Shown: positions 50,597 to 61,981, counted from the first letter of the stretch. The stretch: 64,000 nucleotides of DNA from Methanocella paludicola SANAE (GCF_000011005.1 NC_013665.1:496001-560000); one strand, 5' to 3'. Notes: a model not told the origin generated them from the letters alone. Numbers and translations are program-made.

Positions 50597-52315
50597 TTAA
50601 GTGCCTCCTTCCACGAGGTTCTCGCCCGTCAGGTTCAGGAACACGTCCTCGAGCGTTGGCTTCTTCACGTAGATCTCCCGGCAGGCGAAGCCGCCGGACT
50701 TGATGACCTCGACGGCCTTCGCGATGCTCGCCATGCCGTCCGATCCCCGCAGCTTCACGAGCACGCTGTCGCCTTCGATCGTACTGCCGGGGATCGCCTT
50801 CGACAGCGGATCGAGGGCTTCAGCGTTGCATTCCCTGATCACCAGGACGTTACCCCCGCCGTGCCGGTTTATAAGGTCTTCGGGCGTCCCCTCGACGATA
50901 ACTATGCCTTTATTAATAATGCAGACCCGGTCGGCCAGATGATATGCCTCGTCCATGTAATGGGTCGTAAGGAAGACCGTCTTGCCCTTCGCCTTGATGG
51001 CCTTGATGGCCTCCCACACGTCCCTCCTGGACCGGGGGTCCAGGCCGGTCGTCGGCTCGTCGAGGAAGACGATATCCGGGTCGTTGATGAGCGCGATGGC
51101 GATGCCCACCCGCTGCTTCAGGCCGCCGGAGAGGTCCTTGAACAGGGCGTTCCGCTTCTCCCTCAGGCCCAGCTCATCGATCATGCGGTCGACATCCACG
51201 TGCTTCGAGTACATCCGGGCAAAATAATCGATATTCTCGTAGACCGTCAAGAGGCCGAATAAGTTAAAGCCCTGGGGAAGCACTCCTATCCTTTCCTTGA
51301 TGTTCCCGTAATCGCGTTTCTCGCCCGGAAAAGGATTGCCGCCTAGCTCCGTCCGGATACCGGTGAGAACGGCGTTACCGAAAATGCTAATAAAGCCCCG
51401 GGTAGGGGTTTTCAGCAATTCGAGTACCTCCACGATCGTCGTCTTACCGGCGCCATTCGGGCCCAGCAAAGCAAAAACCTCGCCCGTCCTAACGTAAAAC
51501 GAGACTCCGCACACGGCCGGAAACTTACCATAGTTCTTAACCAGGTATCTTACGTCAATGGCATTCCCGGGCCTGCCACGCCTGCCATGGCTTTTCACGA
51601 CGGACATGAGCATGTCAAAATCTTCCGTGGCCTTGGCCGCTCTCACATATTCCATGGCATCGATTGCACATTCATATGAGCCGGGATCGTCCCGGATCAA
51701 CTCTGAAGCTTCTATCTTGAAGCCCGCAGTTTCAAGCATCTTATACAGGCCATCGGCCGATAGGTTCCTGAAGGTCTGAGGGTATCTAACCTGAGCGTCC
51801 CCATAACCGGCCATAAGCTTATAAGAGCTCAGCCTTTTACGAGCCTCTCCGATAAAACTGTTGTCCGGGTTCACGATGATGAGCCTGCCGCCCGGCTTCA
51901 GTATCCGGCGTGCTTCTGCCAGGGCCGCTGCCGGGTCGGGTATGTAGTTTAATACCAGGGCCATAAGCACCGTATCGAACGTGTCATCCGGGAACGATGT
52001 CTTCATGCAGTCCTCCTTCTGAAAGGTAATATTTCCAGCGCTACTAAGGCGCTCCATTGCCCTGGCGAGCATCCCCTCGCAAAAGTCGGTCGCTACAACG
52101 CTATCAGCCACCCTGGCCAGCGTCTTCGTGAAGTATCCCGTGCCACAGCCTAGCTCGACGGCCCTCCCCAACCCGGCCTCTTGGCTAAGCTTTTCAAGGG
52201 CTGTCGGCCGAAGATTCTTACCCATCGTCCCATCGACTGCATTGTCGTACTTTTGCGATACCGCATCCCAGAACTTTATGCCGGCCCCGGTATCGGCCAT
52301 CACGGCGATTGGCAT
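50597..52315 (-). CDS. Methyltransferase-ABC ATPase fusion protein (second copy)
   Basis: The 572-residue protein joins a class I SAM methyltransferase (residues 1-240; VELGCGTGYF, MALVLNYIPDP, ILKPGGRLIIV) to a DrrA-like ABC ATPase (about 253-572; GPNGAGKTT, LSGGLKQR, VFLDEPTTGLD). I know no common family with this architecture. It is one base from the permease gene, so the ATPase powers export. The methyltransferase may modify the cargo or a partner. It starts 4 bases after the first copy. Confidence 0.85.
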   Translation of the reverse strand: MPIAVMADTGAGIKFWDAVSQKYDNAVDGTMGKNLRPTALEKLSQEAGLGRAVELGCGTGYFTKTLARVADSVVATDFCEGMLARAMERLSSAGNITFQKEDCMKTSFPDDTFDTVLMALVLNYIPDPAAALAEARRILKPGGRLIIVNPDNSFIGEARKRLSSYKLMAGYGDAQVRYPQTFRNLSADGLYKMLETAGFKIEASELIRDDPGSYECAIDAMEYVRAAKATEDFDMLMSVVKSHGRRGRPGNAIDVRYLVKNYGKFPAVCGVSFYVRTGEVFALLGPNGAGKTTIVEVLELLKTPTRGFISIFGNAVLTGIRTELGGNPFPGEKRDYGNIKERIGVLPQGFNLFGLLTVYENIDYFARMYSKHVDVDRMIDELGLREKRNALFKDLSGGLKQRVGIAIALINDPDIVFLDEPTTGLDPRSRRDVWEAIKAIKAKGKTVFLTTHYMDEAYHLADRVCIINKGIVIVEGTPEDLINRHGGGNVLVIRECNAEALDPLSKAIPGSTIEGDSVLVKLRGSDGMASIAKAVEVIKSGGFACREIYVKKPTLEDVFLNLTGENLVEGGT

Positions 52316-52318
52316 TTA

Positions 52319-54010
<1,692 letters not shown>

Positions 54011-54332
54011 GATCGACCGCGCTCCGCTCTCTACCTCTTACTCCCTGGCCATACGATATCGGGCTTACAGCCATCCCGGCAAGCCCGGAATAAACCCGGG
54101 CCCATGAGGCGACTACTCGGTATCTTTAAACGGCATCTTTTCATACGATTGTTACCATTTCAATATGTATTGGAATGAATGCTATAAAAATGTTATCATT
54201 ACAATATGTTTTTAAACTATTTTCAATATTGACTGAAATGCGAAAAGGATTTAATAAGGGTATAAGGATTAAGGTATATTATCGAAATATGGAATATAGT
54301 TTAGATGCCTGATCAGGACTTATTCATTTCAT
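54011..54332. other. Intergenic region between divergent operons
   Basis: About 320 bases between the methyltransferase-ABC operon and the zinc-finger/ArsR gene. The first 110 bases are GC-rich, the rest is AT-rich. It holds a direct repeat (see 54151-54209) and TATA-like runs such as GGTATATTATCG near 54272. Promoters for both directions must lie here, but I see no gene. Confidence 0.5.
54151..54209. repeat. Direct repeat of an 18-bp element
   Basis: GTTACCATTTCAATATGT (54151-54168) and GTTATCATTACAATATGT (54192-54209) agree at 16 of 18 positions, 41 bases apart, or four helical turns. Beside the first copy CATTTCAA and TTGGAATG form an imperfect inverted repeat. A regulator binding both sites on one DNA face is plausible. 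Confidence 0.5.
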
Positions 54333-55217
54333 ATGGTGTGTGTCCCATTGATAGAAGTTAAGTGTGCTAAATGCGAACGATATTTTCCCCTGGGCCTGGT
54401 GAAGCGGGAAGGCAGCGGCTATTACTGCAGTGACTGCTACAAAAAGCACACGCCCGGCATTCCAATAACCACCAACATGGAGGTCCTGTGCTCGATATGC
54501 GACCACGTAATACCCCCCGAAGATGCCCGGGTCAAGGACGATGGCAAGGTCTTCTGCCTGAAGTGCTATACAAAGTACGTGATACGCGGCGCTCGGGCGA
54601 AGCGTGGAAAGGAAATACTGTGCGGCATCTGCGGCCGCGTGCTCACGCCCTACGACGATAAGTTCCAGGACGACGGGATCATCTACTGCAAGGGCTGCTT
54701 CGATAAGGTCGGGCGCAGACAGGTGCAGGATAAGTTGAAGGGCACGGGTTTTATCCCGTACTTCGGCGTGACCTCCCTGAGGAACAACATCATCGAATGC
54801 GCCGGATGCGGCGGATTTTTTGATATCGAGGCGCTGAAGGGGGAGAAAGATGGGAGTGTCCGATGCCCGACGTGCGGCGAAGACTTACCACTGCGTATCC
54901 GTCCAGCGCCGAAGGCGAAAGACAATTCCAAAAAAGCCCAAAAAGAGGATTTCGCCGAAACGGCGCAGCTCTTCAAGTGCCTCGGCGACCCGTGCCGGGT
55001 CAAGATCATCGAGCTGCTGAGCGACCACGAGCTGTGCGTCTTCGAGTTCGTGGACATGCTGGGCTTCCAGTACTCCGCCGTGTCCTACCACTTAAAAATG
55101 CTCAAGGAGATGGGCATCGTCCAGGCCTACGAGCGGGGCAACTTCATGGTATACTCGCTCACGGACAAGGGCGAGACCGTCCACGAGTTCATCGAGCGCT
55201 CCCGGAGCCTCTCCTGA
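54333..55217 (+). CDS. LIM-like zinc-finger and ArsR winged-helix fusion regulator
   Basis: The 294-residue protein has three LIM-like zinc modules (CAKC with CSDC; CSICDHVIPP with CLKC; CGICGRVLTP with CKGC; residues 8-130), a zinc ribbon (CAGCGG, CPTCGE; about 155-182) and a C-terminal ArsR-type winged helix (FKCLGDPCRVKIIELLSDHE, then YSAVSYHLKMLKEMG). At least one zinc module may be the sensor. It lies opposite the export operon and could regulate it. Confidence 0.85.
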   Translation: MVCVPLIEVKCAKCERYFPLGLVKREGSGYYCSDCYKKHTPGIPITTNMEVLCSICDHVIPPEDARVKDDGKVFCLKCYTKYVIRGARAKRGKEILCGICGRVLTPYDDKFQDDGIIYCKGCFDKVGRRQVQDKLKGTGFIPYFGVTSLRNNIIECAGCGGFFDIEALKGEKDGSVRCPTCGEDLPLRIRPAPKAKDNSKKAQKEDFAETAQLFKCLGDPCRVKIIELLSDHELCVFEFVDMLGFQYSAVSYHLKMLKEMGIVQAYERGNFMVYSLTDKGETVHEFIERSRSLS

Positions 55218-55222
55218 CTTTT

Positions 55223-55771
55223 TTAGAACGGTATGCCCCAGATGGGGAACCAGTAATCCAGGCTATCCACGGGCAGCTCGTCCATGACCAGCAGGCGAAG
55301 GCGATATTCGAGCTGCATGTCCCGCTCATTGCCCCGGGGAGCGAACGGGTAAAAGGCGGCACGGCGATAATTGTAGACCCAGTACACGGGCAGGTCGCCC
55401 TGCTCGAACCTGAATATGGCCGCCGTGATGTGGTCGCTGAAGCCGCCCTCGATGAGGAGCTGGCTTGCCATATATACATTGGATACGGCATCGGCCAGCG
55501 TATCGCTGTCGATGACCACCCATGTAAAGCCAAACTGGTCCGTTAACACAGAAAAGCGGGCCAAAAACGCGCTGTTCTCCAGCACCTTGAGGATGCCCGA
55601 CTTCATATCTTCGAACGTGACGCCCCCGATACTCCGGAAACACATGCCCGCCATGCCCGTGGGCTCCACCCTCAGCTGCCCCATAGTGACAGCAGCAGGA
55701 GTCAGCTTAAAAAGATCATCGATCTTCGGGGGAGGCAAACTACGAGGCCTAAAAAAGTCCAGAAGGCCCAT
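55223..55771 (-). CDS. PspA-associated protein PspAB
   Basis: ATG 55771 gives 182 residues that begin MGLLDFFRPRSLPPPKIDDL. The order htpX then this gene, the size and the pattern LTDQFGFTWVVIDSDTLADA match the PspAB protein found next to HtpX in archaea. It has a single domain and is thought to work in envelope stress. Its start is 5 bases after the htpX stop. Confidence 0.75.
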   Translation of the reverse strand: MGLLDFFRPRSLPPPKIDDLFKLTPAAVTMGQLRVEPTGMAGMCFRSIGGVTFEDMKSGILKVLENSAFLARFSVLTDQFGFTWVVIDSDTLADAVSNVYMASQLLIEGGFSDHITAAIFRFEQGDLPVYWVYNYRRAAFYPFAPRGNERDMQLEYRLRLLVMDELPVDSLDYWFPIWGIPF

Positions 55772-55776
55772 ACGCC

Positions 55777-56673
55777 TCACTGTTCGCCCATTGCCTTTTC
55801 CATACGCTCGAGCTGCCGGATACGCTTCTCCAGGCTCGGGTGGGTGGCGAACAGCTCCAGGATGCTCCTCCCCGACAGCGCCGGCACGATGAAGAACTGG
55901 TTCAGGCCCTCCTCGCTCCTCAGGTCCTTCTTCGGCATGCGCTCCATCTGGCCGCTGATCTTCAATAGCGCGCTGATGAGCCACGACGGCCTGCCCGTGA
56001 TGTAGGCGGAGCCCCTGTCGGCGGCCAGTTCCCGGTACCGCGAAAGCAGGCGCGTGAGAAGCAGGCTTATGCCGTATACGATAAGCGAAATAACATAGAC
56101 GATCATCAAGCCGCTCCCACCCTGCCGGTCACGGCTCCTGAAACCGCCAAACGCAAAAGACATGATAAAGTAATATGCCACAGTAGAAATGAAGCTGGCA
56201 ATGGTCATCACGGCGACGTCACGGTTCCTCACGTGGCTCAGCTCGTGAGCCAGCACTGCGACGATCTCGTCCTCGTTGAGCCGGTTCAGGAGGCCCTGCG
56301 TGGCCGCGATCACCGAGTGCTTCTGGCTCCGCCCCGTAGCGAATGCATTGGGCACGTCCGTGGGGACGATGGCCACTCTTGGCTTGGGCAGCCCTGTTTC
56401 GGCGCAAAGCCTATCCACGATGGCGTGCAGCCTCGGCGCCTGCTCCGGCGTAACTATTTTTGCCCCGCTGCTCGCCAGGACGATCTTATCGGAAAAGAAG
56501 TATTGAATGCCTAACATCACCGCGGCGATGATCATGAGAGACCAGAAGTCGATGCCCAACCAGTATAAAATGGTTAAAAAGCCCAGGTAGACGGCTCCCA
56601 GGATAAGCATAGTGAGGAACATCCTGAGGCTCAGCCCCAGGTCGGCCGGCCAACGCCTTACCCGCTCGTTCAT
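55777..56673 (-). CDS. htpX: HtpX-type zinc membrane protease
   Basis: The 298-residue M48 protease has membrane helices near the N-terminus and the zinc motif LAHELSHVRNRD (about residues 140-151), with the third ligand Glu in YRELAADRGSA. It degrades damaged membrane proteins at the cytoplasmic face. It is paired with PspAB downstream. Confidence 0.92.
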   Translation of the reverse strand: MNERVRRWPADLGLSLRMFLTMLILGAVYLGFLTILYWLGIDFWSLMIIAAVMLGIQYFFSDKIVLASSGAKIVTPEQAPRLHAIVDRLCAETGLPKPRVAIVPTDVPNAFATGRSQKHSVIAATQGLLNRLNEDEIVAVLAHELSHVRNRDVAVMTIASFISTVAYYFIMSFAFGGFRSRDRQGGSGLMIVYVISLIVYGISLLLTRLLSRYRELAADRGSAYITGRPSWLISALLKISGQMERMPKKDLRSEEGLNQFFIVPALSGRSILELFATHPSLEKRIRQLERMEKAMGEQ

Positions 56674-56716
56674 CCAATATTTTTTAAGGGAGCCGAATCT
56701 AAATCCGTTATGCCTA

Positions 56717-57763
56717 TTAAATCAGGAAAAACACGACGGCCATCATCGCATATAACGCTATGAGCTGGGCGCCCTCAAGCCAGTTAGACTCCCCGTCAGA
56801 CGATATCATGTTGGCGATGACCACCGACGCGATGATCGCCACGACCTCGAACTGGTTGAACACCAGGTCCATGGGATTGCCCCAGAACCAGCTTATGAAG
56901 ACCAGCACCGGGGCGATGAGGAGCGCGATCTGGGTGCTCGAGCCCATGGCGATGCCCATGCTCAGGTCCATGTTGTTCTTCATGGCCATCAGTATGGCCG
57001 TCGAATGCTCGGCGGCGTTGCCGATGATGGCGACGATGATCACGCCGATGAAGAGCTCCGAGAGGCCGAGCGACAGGCTCACGGACTCGACCGCGCCGAC
57101 GAGGATCTCGCTTTCCAGCGCGATGACGGCCGTGGTGACAAGAAGCAGGAGGATCGCCCTGTTCCTGGACATATGGGGCTTGCACTCCTCCCCCCCGCAG
57201 TCATACAGGTGCTTGTGCGTCTTCAGCGAGAACAGCAGGCTGGCGACGTAGGCGATGATGAGTATGCCGGAGATGCCGAGGCTGAGCGCCTCGACGGTGT
57301 TGAAGTCGAACAGGTGGGAGACGAGCGCGGGCATGACGAGGCCCACGGCCGCGATCATGAGCATCGTGGAGTTGACGCCCTGCACGCGGGAGTTGAACGT
57401 CTGCTTTTCCCTCTTCAGGCCTCCCAGGAACATGCTGCACCCGGTGATGAGGAGCATGTTGCCGATGATGCCGCCGGTGAGCGATGCCTTCACGACCTCG
57501 AACAGCCCGGCCTGCAGCGCGAATATCGCGATGATGAGCTCGGTGGCGTTCCCGAACGTAGCGTTCAGTAATCCGCCGATCCCTGCGCCGACCTGTTTCG
57601 ATAATTCCTCCGTGGCCTTGCCCATGAACCCGGCGAGGGGCACGATGGCGAGCGCCGCGGTAAAGAATATGATGATGCCATTCAAGTGTAATAACTCAGC
57701 GGCGATGCTTATGGGTATAAAGATGAGCATCGCGCCCAGTATGGTGTCCAGGTCGAGCTTCAT
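56717..57763 (-). CDS. CaCA-family Ca2+/H+ antiporter
   Basis: ATG 57763 gives 348 residues; the open frame continues further upstream without support. Two CaCA repeats are visible: GGLLNATFGNATELIIAIFA and AIIGNAAEHSTAILMAMKN. These Glu-containing alpha-repeat motifs define Ca2+/H+ (CAX-type) exchangers. It probably exports Ca2+. Confidence 0.88.
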   Translation of the reverse strand: MKLDLDTILGAMLIFIPISIAAELLHLNGIIIFFTAALAIVPLAGFMGKATEELSKQVGAGIGGLLNATFGNATELIIAIFALQAGLFEVVKASLTGGIIGNMLLITGCSMFLGGLKREKQTFNSRVQGVNSTMLMIAAVGLVMPALVSHLFDFNTVEALSLGISGILIIAYVASLLFSLKTHKHLYDCGGEECKPHMSRNRAILLLLVTTAVIALESEILVGAVESVSLSLGLSELFIGVIIVAIIGNAAEHSTAILMAMKNNMDLSMGIAMGSSTQIALLIAPVLVFISWFWGNPMDLVFNQFEVVAIIASVVIANMISSDGESNWLEGAQLIALYAMMAVVFFLI

Positions 57764-57927
57764 ATTGAAGGCATAAATGTGCAGGCTATCATATAAAACT
57801 ACCTCCCTCTGCACAAGCGCCCGCTGCTTTTTGTGCCGTATTTTATAAGAGATATCAGGCCTTTTGGCGATAACGATTTTGAATAACCATATAATCCGTG
57901 ATTCAAATCATCCATGGGGTGGATTAA

Positions 57928-59373
57928 TTGGTATTTTCGGTCATTAGAAAGCCCCTGGCATTGCTGTTAGTGGTGGTGATGGTGGGCGCCATTATGCTCA
58001 TGGCGGTCAACGGCGCCATCGGACAGCAGGGGCCGGGGCCCGTGGATTACGGCGGAGGATACGCCGTCCCGGGAGCCCCCGGCATCAGCCTGGGGCCAGG
58101 TACGAACACGGTCGCTATGTCCGTCAGCATAGCGTCGCAGCAGGACAGCCAGATATATTTCCAGGTGAACAGCTTTGCGGTGAGGGACCAGCAGACACAG
58201 ACTTTCACCGTATACGACCTGAGCAGCGCCATGCCGGGCATCATGGACACGGGTAATAACCGGGTACAGATCGACATCGGTAAGCTGCAGTCGTCCATAC
58301 AGTCGACGAGCCAGGCGGCCATGGATGACCTCTACAGCATTCTGAGGCCTTCCGTCAACTCGCTGATGGTGGTCGCCGACATATCGCAGCAGGGCCAGCA
58401 GGGCTCCAGAGCGACGTTCCAGGTGGAGAGGCTCACGGTCATCATGCCCGACGGCCAGACGAGCGAGTTCGACCTGAGCCAGCCCATGTCCATCGTCGTG
58501 GACGGCGCTGCCCTCAGGATATTCGCCGTCGGATTCGAGCAGATGTACTCCCTGGTGAACACGTACATCGTGAACATCCAGAATAACTATTACACGGAGA
58601 TCAACTATAACATCGTGACAGGCCCGGTCATCGTCGTCACGCCGCCGGCCGTTTACCCGGTGCTGACGCCTATCCGTTTCCCGGCCGCGTGGCCCGTCTT
58701 TTACCCGGTGCCCGTCCCGGTGCCGATACCCGTGGTGTCCGTGCGGCCGCATCCGCCTTCGGTGACGCCCACGAAGCAGCCGACAATGGGCCCCACGGTG
58801 AGCCCGACTAAGGGCCCGACCATAAGCCCTACGGCCAGGCCTACAGGCATGCCGACGGTGTCGCCGAGGATCTCGCCGACCATCGGGCCGACGAAGCGGC
58901 CCATCACGTCGCCCAGGGCATCGCTGATAGCGACGAGGAGGCCGGTCATATCGCCAGGTGCGACCATATCTCCGTCTCTCATCCCGACGAGGAGGCCGGT
59001 CGGCACGTTCTCGCCGTCCTTGATCGCGACGAAGAAAGCAGCGCCCTCTTTGATAGCGACAAAGAAGGCCACGCCGACTTTCCAGGCGACGAAAGCTCCG
59101 GGAGGCATAGCGACGAAGCGGCCCATATCGGCCACATACCGTCCTACGACGGGGCCCGTTACCAGGCCCACGATAAAGGCGACACAGGCGCCAGTAGGCG
59201 GAGGGGCTAAGCGCCCCATCGCCACTATGCCTGTGACGCCGAGAAAGCCTACGGCGGGAGACGAGAGGATCCGGCGCAGCCTGCAGCCGCCTCTGTCCAC
59301 GATCGTACCCGGCACGGCGGCTTCTCCCTCGCCCAGCCCGACGGCGACCATAAGGCCGACGAAGGTCATTTAA
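57928..59373 (+). CDS. Secreted protein with Thr/Pro/Lys-rich repeat tail
   Basis: TTG 57928 gives 481 residues with a signal peptide (residues 7-32, Leu/Val-rich). Residues 33-215 form a beta-rich globular part (MSVSIASQQDSQIYFQVNSF). From about 270 on there are imperfect repeats of PTxxPTxSPT and SLIATKK units, strongly basic. The tail is likely a cell-wall-spanning stalk. No PGF-CTERM is seen. The function is unknown. Confidence 0.65.
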   Translation: MVFSVIRKPLALLLVVVMVGAIMLMAVNGAIGQQGPGPVDYGGGYAVPGAPGISLGPGTNTVAMSVSIASQQDSQIYFQVNSFAVRDQQTQTFTVYDLSSAMPGIMDTGNNRVQIDIGKLQSSIQSTSQAAMDDLYSILRPSVNSLMVVADISQQGQQGSRATFQVERLTVIMPDGQTSEFDLSQPMSIVVDGAALRIFAVGFEQMYSLVNTYIVNIQNNYYTEINYNIVTGPVIVVTPPAVYPVLTPIRFPAAWPVFYPVPVPVPIPVVSVRPHPPSVTPTKQPTMGPTVSPTKGPTISPTARPTGMPTVSPRISPTIGPTKRPITSPRASLIATRRPVISPGATISPSLIPTRRPVGTFSPSLIATKKAAPSLIATKKATPTFQATKAPGGIATKRPISATYRPTTGPVTRPTIKATQAPVGGGAKRPIATMPVTPRKPTAGDERIRRSLQPPLSTIVPGTAASPSPSPTATIRPTKVI

Positions 59374-59449
59374 AAATAATGGCGCATGGTGACGTGCGCC
59401 TGCCTATTTTTTACTTTTATGCAAAGATTAATGCGCACGACACCATAAT

Positions 59450-59833
59450 ATGCCATTAATGATCAAGCCGGACTTTAAGGGCGGGCTGCTACCCGTCATC
59501 GTGCAGGATGTGAAGACCAGAGAGGTGCTCATGTTCGCCTACATGAACGAGGAGGCGTTCCGCCTCACCATGGAGACGGGCCTGGCCCACTACTACAGCC
59601 GCAGCCGGCAGAAGCTCTGGAAGAAGGGCGAGGAATCGGGCCATGTACAGCACGTGAAAGAGGCTCGCATCGACTGCGACGAGGACTGTTTATTGTTATT
59701 GGTAGAGCAGGACACGGCGGCGTGCCACACGGGATACGTCTCGTGCTTCTACCGGGACGTGGACGGCCGCATCGTCGGTAAAAAGGTCTTCGAGCCCGGC
59801 GACGTATACCACGAAGGTACGCACAAAACATAA
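59450..59833 (+). CDS. hisI: Phosphoribosyl-AMP cyclohydrolase
   Basis: The 127-residue enzyme has the metal motifs [18 protein letters not shown] and [19 protein letters not shown] typical of HisI, including the three zinc Cys (two in DCDEDC and one in AACH). It opens the ring of phosphoribosyl-AMP in histidine synthesis. It stands alone, apart from other his genes, and lacks a HisE domain. Confidence 0.95.
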   Translation: MPLMIKPDFKGGLLPVIVQDVKTREVLMFAYMNEEAFRLTMETGLAHYYSRSRQKLWKKGEESGHVQHVKEARIDCDEDCLLLLVEQDTAACHTGYVSCFYRDVDGRIVGKKVFEPGDVYHEGTHKT

Positions 59834-59873
59834 CAATGATTTATCAATTCCATTTCCATACAGGTGTAATAGG

Positions 59874-61706
59874 ATGAAACTAGTCCCCGACACGAGCGTC
59901 ATCATCGACGGCCGGATCACCAGAAAAGTGGAGTCCGGCGAGTTCGAGCATGCATTAATAATCGTACCTGAGGCCGTCATCTCCGAGCTGGAGACGCAGG
60001 CGAACCAGGGCAAGGAGATAGGCTTCAACGGCCTTGAAGAGCTGAGAAAGCTGCAGACCATGGCCCGGGAGGGGAGGATCAGCATCGAGTTCTCGGGCAG
60101 CCGGCCCACGCTGAACCAGATCCGGATGGCCCCGGGCGGCGAGATCGACGACATGATCCGGAACATCGCCGTGGAGAACGACGCGGCCCTGGTCACGAGC
60201 GACAAGGTGCAGGCGGGCGTGGCCCGCGCGAAGGGCATCAACATCATTTACCTGAAGCCCGACATCGATGAGCTCGGGCATTTCGACCTGATGGATTATT
60301 TCACGGAAGACACCATGTCCGTCCACCTGAAGGCCGACGTGGTGCCCATGGCCAAGCGCGGCACCATCGGCGACATGCGGCTCGTCAAGGCGGGCAAGGA
60401 AACGCTATCCGACAAGCAGCTTCTGCACATGGCCCACGAGATCCTGGAGCGGGCCAAGCAGGACCCGAACGCCTTCACCGAGATCGAGATGAACGGGGCC
60501 ACCGTGGTACAATTAGGCAACCTGCGTATCGCCATCGCCACGCCTCCATTCTCTGACGGCGTGGAGATCACTGCCGTCAGGCCCGTGGCCCGCCTCAGCA
60601 TCGAGGATTACAAGTACAGCGGCACCTTCAAGGACCGCATCATCGAGAAGCGCCGGGGCATTCTCATCTCGGGCCCTCCCGGAGCGGGTAAGTCCACGTT
60701 CGCGCAGGCCTGCGCCGACTTTTTGTTCGAGCACGACTTCATCGTGAAGACCATGGAGTCGCCTCGTGACCTTCAGCTGCCCGAGGCGATCACGCAGTAC
60801 GCGCCTCTTAACGGCAGCATGGAGAATACGGCCGACATCCTGCTTTTGGTGAGGCCCGACTATACGATATACGACGAGCTGCGCAAGACGTCTGATTTCG
60901 AGATATTCTCGGATATGCGCCTTTCGGGCGTGGGCATGATCGGCGTGGTCCACGCTACCAGGGCCATCGATGCCATTCAGCGGTTCATCGGGCGCGTCGA
61001 ATTAGGCGTCATTCCCCAGGTCGTGGACACGGTCGTCTTCATCGACCACGGCTCTATCGAGAAAGTCTACGATATCGAGTTCACGGTCAAGGTGCCCGCC
61101 GGCATGACCGAGTCCGACCTCGCCAGGCCGGTCATTAACGTAAAAGAGCTCGAATCTGGCAGGGCGGAATATGAAGTGTACACCTTCGGCGAGCAGGTGG
61201 TGGTCATGCCCGTAGGGGCGGAAAAACCACAAAAGGCCTCGCGGAAGGCCGACGAAAAGGTCGTCATGAAAGAGGTCGCCAGGTTCGCGAGGGGCCCCGT
61301 GGAGGTCGAAATGGTCGGGGACAACAAGGCGATCGTAAGGGTAAGGGAAAAGGACATTCCCGCCATTCTGGGAAGGGGCGGTAAGACCATCGGCCAGATC
61401 GAGCGGGCGTCCGGCGCGCACATCGACGTCCGGACTCTCGAAGAGGGCCGTGTGGAGGCGGCCGCTCCCGAAGAGCAGGGGATGACCCTGCCCGTGGGCG
61501 TGCAGGAGGTCAAAAAGCACGTCATCCTGGACGTGGGCAAGAAGTTCGCCGGGCAGACGGTCGAGATCCTCACCGGGGGCGATTATATTTTTACTGCGAC
61601 CGTCGGGCGCACGGGCATTATCAAGATCCCCAGGGGATCCAGCTTCATCGACCGTATCCTGAAGGCGCAGATGCACGGCGAAGAGGTGCGCGCAAGGCTC
61701 GTTTAA
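59874..61706 (+). CDS. PIN domain - PilT-type ATPase - KH domain protein
   Basis: The 610-residue protein has an N-terminal PIN nuclease-like domain (PDTSVIIDGRI, LVTSDKVQA; residues 1-130), a secretion-type ATPase (GPPGAGKSTF near residue 265) and a KH RNA-binding motif (ILGRGGKTIGQIE near 500). This domain order is conserved in archaea and suggests an RNA-processing or RNA-remodelling role. It follows hisI by 40 bases. Confidence 0.87.
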   Translation: MKLVPDTSVIIDGRITRKVESGEFEHALIIVPEAVISELETQANQGKEIGFNGLEELRKLQTMAREGRISIEFSGSRPTLNQIRMAPGGEIDDMIRNIAVENDAALVTSDKVQAGVARAKGINIIYLKPDIDELGHFDLMDYFTEDTMSVHLKADVVPMAKRGTIGDMRLVKAGKETLSDKQLLHMAHEILERAKQDPNAFTEIEMNGATVVQLGNLRIAIATPPFSDGVEITAVRPVARLSIEDYKYSGTFKDRIIEKRRGILISGPPGAGKSTFAQACADFLFEHDFIVKTMESPRDLQLPEAITQYAPLNGSMENTADILLLVRPDYTIYDELRKTSDFEIFSDMRLSGVGMIGVVHATRAIDAIQRFIGRVELGVIPQVVDTVVFIDHGSIEKVYDIEFTVKVPAGMTESDLARPVINVKELESGRAEYEVYTFGEQVVVMPVGAEKPQKASRKADEKVVMKEVARFARGPVEVEMVGDNKAIVRVREKDIPAILGRGGKTIGQIERASGAHIDVRTLEEGRVEAAAPEEQGMTLPVGVQEVKKHVILDVGKKFAGQTVEILTGGDYIFTATVGRTGIIKIPRGSSFIDRILKAQMHGEEVRARLV

Positions 61707-61738
61707 GCTGCTCTAAGCCTATTAAGAATGCTCAAAGG

Positions 61739-61867
61739 TTTTTCAGCCACAAAGCTACTCGAAGACGGCTCAAAGTAACTCTAAGATTTTAAAAAACATT
61801 TTATTATTTTCTTTGTGTAGCTTCAGGCCTGCTTCGTGTCGCTTTGTGGCTGAAAAAAGTCTTCGAG
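61739..61867. repeat. Inverted repeat without a gene
   Basis: TTTTTCAGCCACAAAGC (61739-61755) and its exact complement (61841-61857) are 85 bases apart. A second pair, CTCGAAGAC (61758-61766) and GTCTTCGAG (61859-61867), lies just outside the order needed for nesting. Words such as CTCAAAG and CTCTAAG repeat across the region. The words GCCACAAAGC and GCTTCGTGTC are like those beside GxxExxY genes, so this may be an empty element or an RNA structure. Confidence 0.55.
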
Positions 61868-61981
61868 CGATCTTATTAGTCTTAGAGCCGCTTATTACTT
61901 TCGGAGCGCTTGCAATTAAGTTTTATAATACTTATTCTCTAAGTATGGTATGGCAATGCAAAAACAACCCATTGCCTTGAG

